Notes under the pieces: model-generated
What the model was told of the DNA's origin: nothing
Database searches by the model: none
What the model saw: the letters and a program-made list of their open reading frames with translations, nothing else
Origin: PGZG01 sp046292765
GTDB lineage: Bacteria; Pseudomonadota; Gammaproteobacteria; Pseudomonadales; Alcanivoracaceae
Reading direction: 5' to 3'
Assembly: GCA_046292765.1 (NCBI GenBank)
Contig: JBKBQA010000002.1
Coordinates: 682,001-746,000 of the forward strand
Length of the DNA stretch: 64,000 nucleotides
Part shown: positions 62,185 to 64,000 of the stretch, in pieces
Position numbering within the stretch: position 1 is the stretch's first letter
Layout of the letters: every line of letters starts with the position of its first letter
Program-made: the position numbers and the translations under genes

Positions 62185-63060
62185 CTGGATACCCACAGCC
62201 TGCAAGTCTTCATCTCCGTCGCCGACACCGGCAGCTTCACCGGTGCCGGTGAGCAGCTGTTCCTCACCCAGCCGGCAATCAGCAAACGCATCGCCCAGCT
62301 GGAAGAACAGCTCGGTGCCCGCCTGTTCGACCGCATCGGCCGGCAGATCCACCTCACCGAAGCCGGTCAGGCACTGCTGCCCCGAGCTCGGGCCGTATTG
62401 CGGGAAATGGAAGACATCAGCCGCAGCATCACCAACCTGTCCGGCCGCGTGGCCGGCAAACTGCGCATCGGCACCAGCCACCATATCGGCCTGCACCGAC
62501 TGCCACCGATCCTGCGTCAGTTCTCACGCCAGTACCCGGAAGTGCAGCTGGATATTCACTTTATTGATTCAGAAGAGGCCTGGGAGGGGGTGTTGCAGGG
62601 CGATCTGGAGCTCGGTGTGGTCACCCTGCCGCCGCAGCCGGATCCTCGGGTGCAGCAAACGATCATCTGGAACGACCCACTGGTGTTCATGGTGGCGCCG
62701 GAACATCCGCTGGCGAAAGAAAAGAAGGTGACGCTGGCAATGCTGACCCGCTACAGCGCCATTCTGCCGTCCCCGGTGACCTTTACCCGGCGCATCGTCG
62801 AACAGCTGTTCCGGGAGCAGGACCTGACGCTGGATATCTCGATGTCGACCAACTATCTGGAAACCATTCATATGATGGTGGCCATTGGCCTGGGGTGGAG
62901 TGTGTTACCAGCCAGCATGATCGATCAGCAGGTTCGTGCACTGCAGGTGCCAGATGTGCAAATCGGTCGGCAACTGGGGGTGGTTACTCACCCGTCCCGC
63001 AGCCCGTCCAATGCGGCGCGCTGCTTTGTGGAGCTGCTGCGTCAGCAGACTCAGGCATAG
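62185..63060 (+). CDS. LysR-type transcriptional regulator, apparent CTG start
   Basis: The winged-helix DNA-binding domain (FISVADTGSFTGAGEQLFLT and AISKRIAQLEEQLG, ~9-45) begins LDTHSLQVF. It is encoded from a CTG at 62185 that has GGAG eight bases upstream, and no ATG, GTG or TTG in frame lies before the domain; the first ATG, at 62398, would delete it. Homologues read MDTHSLQVF here. The C-terminal effector domain spans about 88-291. It is divergent from leuC and a likely regulator of leuCDB. The 3' end overlaps the CsoR-like gene by 10 nt on the opposite strand. Confidence 0.85.
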   Translation: MDTHSLQVFISVADTGSFTGAGEQLFLTQPAISKRIAQLEEQLGARLFDRIGRQIHLTEAGQALLPRARAVLREMEDISRSITNLSGRVAGKLRIGTSHHIGLHRLPPILRQFSRQYPEVQLDIHFIDSEEAWEGVLQGDLELGVVTLPPQPDPRVQQTIIWNDPLVFMVAPEHPLAKEKKVTLAMLTRYSAILPSPVTFTRRIVEQLFREQDLTLDISMSTNYLETIHMMVAIGLGWSVLPASMIDQQVRALQVPDVQIGRQLGVVTHPSRSPSNAARCFVELLRQQTQA

Positions 63061-63317
63061 CGGGAGAGCAGATCGCGCACATCGGCAACGCGCTCGGACA
63101 TGGCGCGGCCATCCTCGTCCAGCACGCAGCCCTCGACCAGACAGGCGATCATTTCGAAGAAGCTCTTGTCCAGCGCCTTGCGCGAGGCGGTGAGCTGCTG
63201 GAGGATCTTCTCGCAATCCTCGCCCTCGCGGATCAGCTTCTGCACACCACGCAGCTGCCCTTCCACCCGGGCCAGTCGCTTCAGCAACGCCTGCTGTTTT
63301 TCAGCATCCGGTTTCAT
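63051..63317 (-). CDS. CsoR/RcnR/FrmR-family repressor
   Basis: 88 residues, all-helical DUF156 fold with RLARVEGQLRGVQKLI. By ungapped alignment to CsoR (Cys-His-Cys at 36/61/65) the cysteines are Cys35 and Cys64 but the His position is Leu60, next to Cys59. This does not fit canonical Cu(I) binding, and the cysteine-only pattern recalls persulfide sensors (CstR), so the signal is uncertain. The start could also be the GTG at 63323. An operator-like palindrome lies just upstream, and the MFS gene precedes it. Confidence 0.8.
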   Translation of the reverse strand: MKPDAEKQQALLKRLARVEGQLRGVQKLIREGEDCEKILQQLTASRKALDKSFFEMIACLVEGCVLDEDGRAMSERVADVRDLLSRYA

Positions 63318-63329
63318 TTGCACGTTTTT

Positions 63330-63345
63330 ATACCCCCTTGGGTAT
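63330..63345. promoter_or_regulatory. CsoR-type operator
   Basis: ATACCC-CCTT-GGGTAT is a perfect 6+6 palindrome with a G/C tract, like known CsoR/RcnR-family operators. It is 12 bp upstream of the repressor ATG, suggesting autoregulation. Confidence 0.72.
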
Positions 63346-63386
63346 GAGTTGCGCCCAGTATTACCGAGCCATCATCACGATACAAG

Positions 63387-64000
63387 TCAGCGCAATCGCC
63401 AGGCTGCCAACCCGGCGGCCAACGCCGCCACCATGGCGGCCACCAGAAAGCTGTCCGCACCAAGCGCCGACCACACCACGCCGGACAGCCCGGCGCCCAC
63501 CGCCCAGCCAGCACCAAAGCCCAGACTGGAATACAGCGCCTGCCCCTGCCCGGCATGACCACCCGAAAAGGTACGATGAAGCCAGGCCATGGCAGCCGCA
63601 TGAAAGCTGCCGAAGGTAGCGGCGTGCAGCAACTGGGCCAGCGCCAGCCAGAGCAGGCTGTCGCCCACCTGAGCGATCAGCCACCAGCGCACCGCTGCCA
63701 ATGCCAGACTGGCGGTGACGATGATCCTGACCGGCACCCTGACCAGCACCCGGTGCATAACCAGAAACAGACCAACCTCCGCCACCACCCCCAATGCCCA
63801 GAGGACGCCGGCCATCGTGCGACTGATGCCCATATCGACCAGATGTATGGTGTAAAAGGTGTAATAGGGACCGTGAGACAGCTGCATCAGAAAGGCGCAG
63901 GCAAAAAAAGCCAGCACGCCGGGCTGTCGCAGCACCTCGATCAGCTTTCCGGATGGGGCCGTGCGCACACTGGCCGAGCCCGCCGGCAACAGCAGAGTGC
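63387..64000 (-). CDS. MFS transporter, HcaT-like (N-terminus beyond window)
   Basis: The visible 204 residues cover the C-terminal half of a 12-helix major-facilitator protein: VLAFFACAFLMQLSHGPYYTF opens the second helix bundle and the QGQALYSSLGFGAGWAVGAGL block follows. The HGPYYTFYTIHL motif resembles phenylpropionate permease HcaT and sugar/proton symporters of that branch. The frame continues past the window end, so start and substrate cannot be determined. It ends 42 bp before the palindromic operator of the next gene. Confidence 0.8.
   Translation of the reverse strand, partial: TLLLPAGSASVRTAPSGKLIEVLRQPGVLAFFACAFLMQLSHGPYYTFYTIHLVDMGISRTMAGVLWALGVVAEVGLFLVMHRVLVRVPVRIIVTASLALAAVRWWLIAQVGDSLLWLALAQLLHAATFGSFHAAAMAWLHRTFSGGHAGQGQALYSSLGFGAGWAVGAGLSGVVWSALGADSFLVAAMVAALAAGLAAWRLR

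Noticed and set aside
61774..62496. 240-codon minus-strand frame through the repeats
   Set aside because: Translates the two hairpin repeats and the antisense of lysR; not a real gene.
62033..62731. 232-codon frame across repeat B and lysR
   Set aside because: Out of frame with the LysR domain and starts in a hairpin repeat.

Overview
The window looks like a chromosome segment of a GC-rich marine-type gammaproteobacterium. Evidence: the block maf-sppA-HAD-rluC/rne and the block leuC-leuD-leuB-asd-usg-fimV-truA have the order I know from Pseudomonas and relatives. Two acyl-CoA racemase/transferases and a dispersed hairpin-repeat family recall Alcanivorax-like genomes, but this genus guess is an inference and weak. 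One run of 9 N (23369-23377) marks an assembly gap inside a mobile region. I saw no rRNA, tRNA or CRISPR array.

Layout. 1-146: upstream sequence without a gene. 147-6930: maf(+), an overlapping sppA/HAD/rluC operon (-), then rne (+) behind a ~490-nt leader and closed by a strong terminator. 6938-14342: an orphan outer-membrane-like protein, a CoA-transferase, an acyltransferase overlapping a secreted metalloprotease, a DUF349 coiled-coil protein and a thioesterase-like protein. 14346-18678: DUF924 and tesA (-), head to head with an ABC ATPase/permease pair (+) whose start codon overlaps the tesA start codon. 18690-23873: accessory island with a Fic enzyme behind three evenly spaced palindromic operators, an AT-richer RHS toxin tail with a small membrane protein behind it (probable immunity), and an rhs gene broken by an IS3-type element and the assembly gap.

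23874-35738: YoaK-type membrane protein, universal stress protein and SulP transporter (-), ceramidase-like hydrolase, lipoprotein, racemase, msrA-msrB (+), epoxide hydrolase-like protein and YihY (-), then arsC-like, wrbA and DUF2069 (+). 35731-46754: a tightly coupled operon RDD - SpoIIM/DUF95 - DUF4129 - DUF4350 - BCCT transporter - MoxR - DUF58, followed by an Acg-type nitroreductase and a site-2 protease with CBS domains. 46799-53166: an orphan membrane protein, NnrU, a second MoxR-type AAA plus vWA pair, rsmE and truA.

53243-61667 (-): leuC-leuD-leuB (leucine synthesis), asd (aspartate semialdehyde), a catalytically degenerate asd paralogue and fimV. 61668-62184 holds a LysR-type operator and two large hairpin repeats. 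62185-64000: a LysR regulator that apparently starts at CTG, a CsoR/RcnR-fold repressor with its own palindromic operator, and the 3' part of an MFS transporter cut by the window end.
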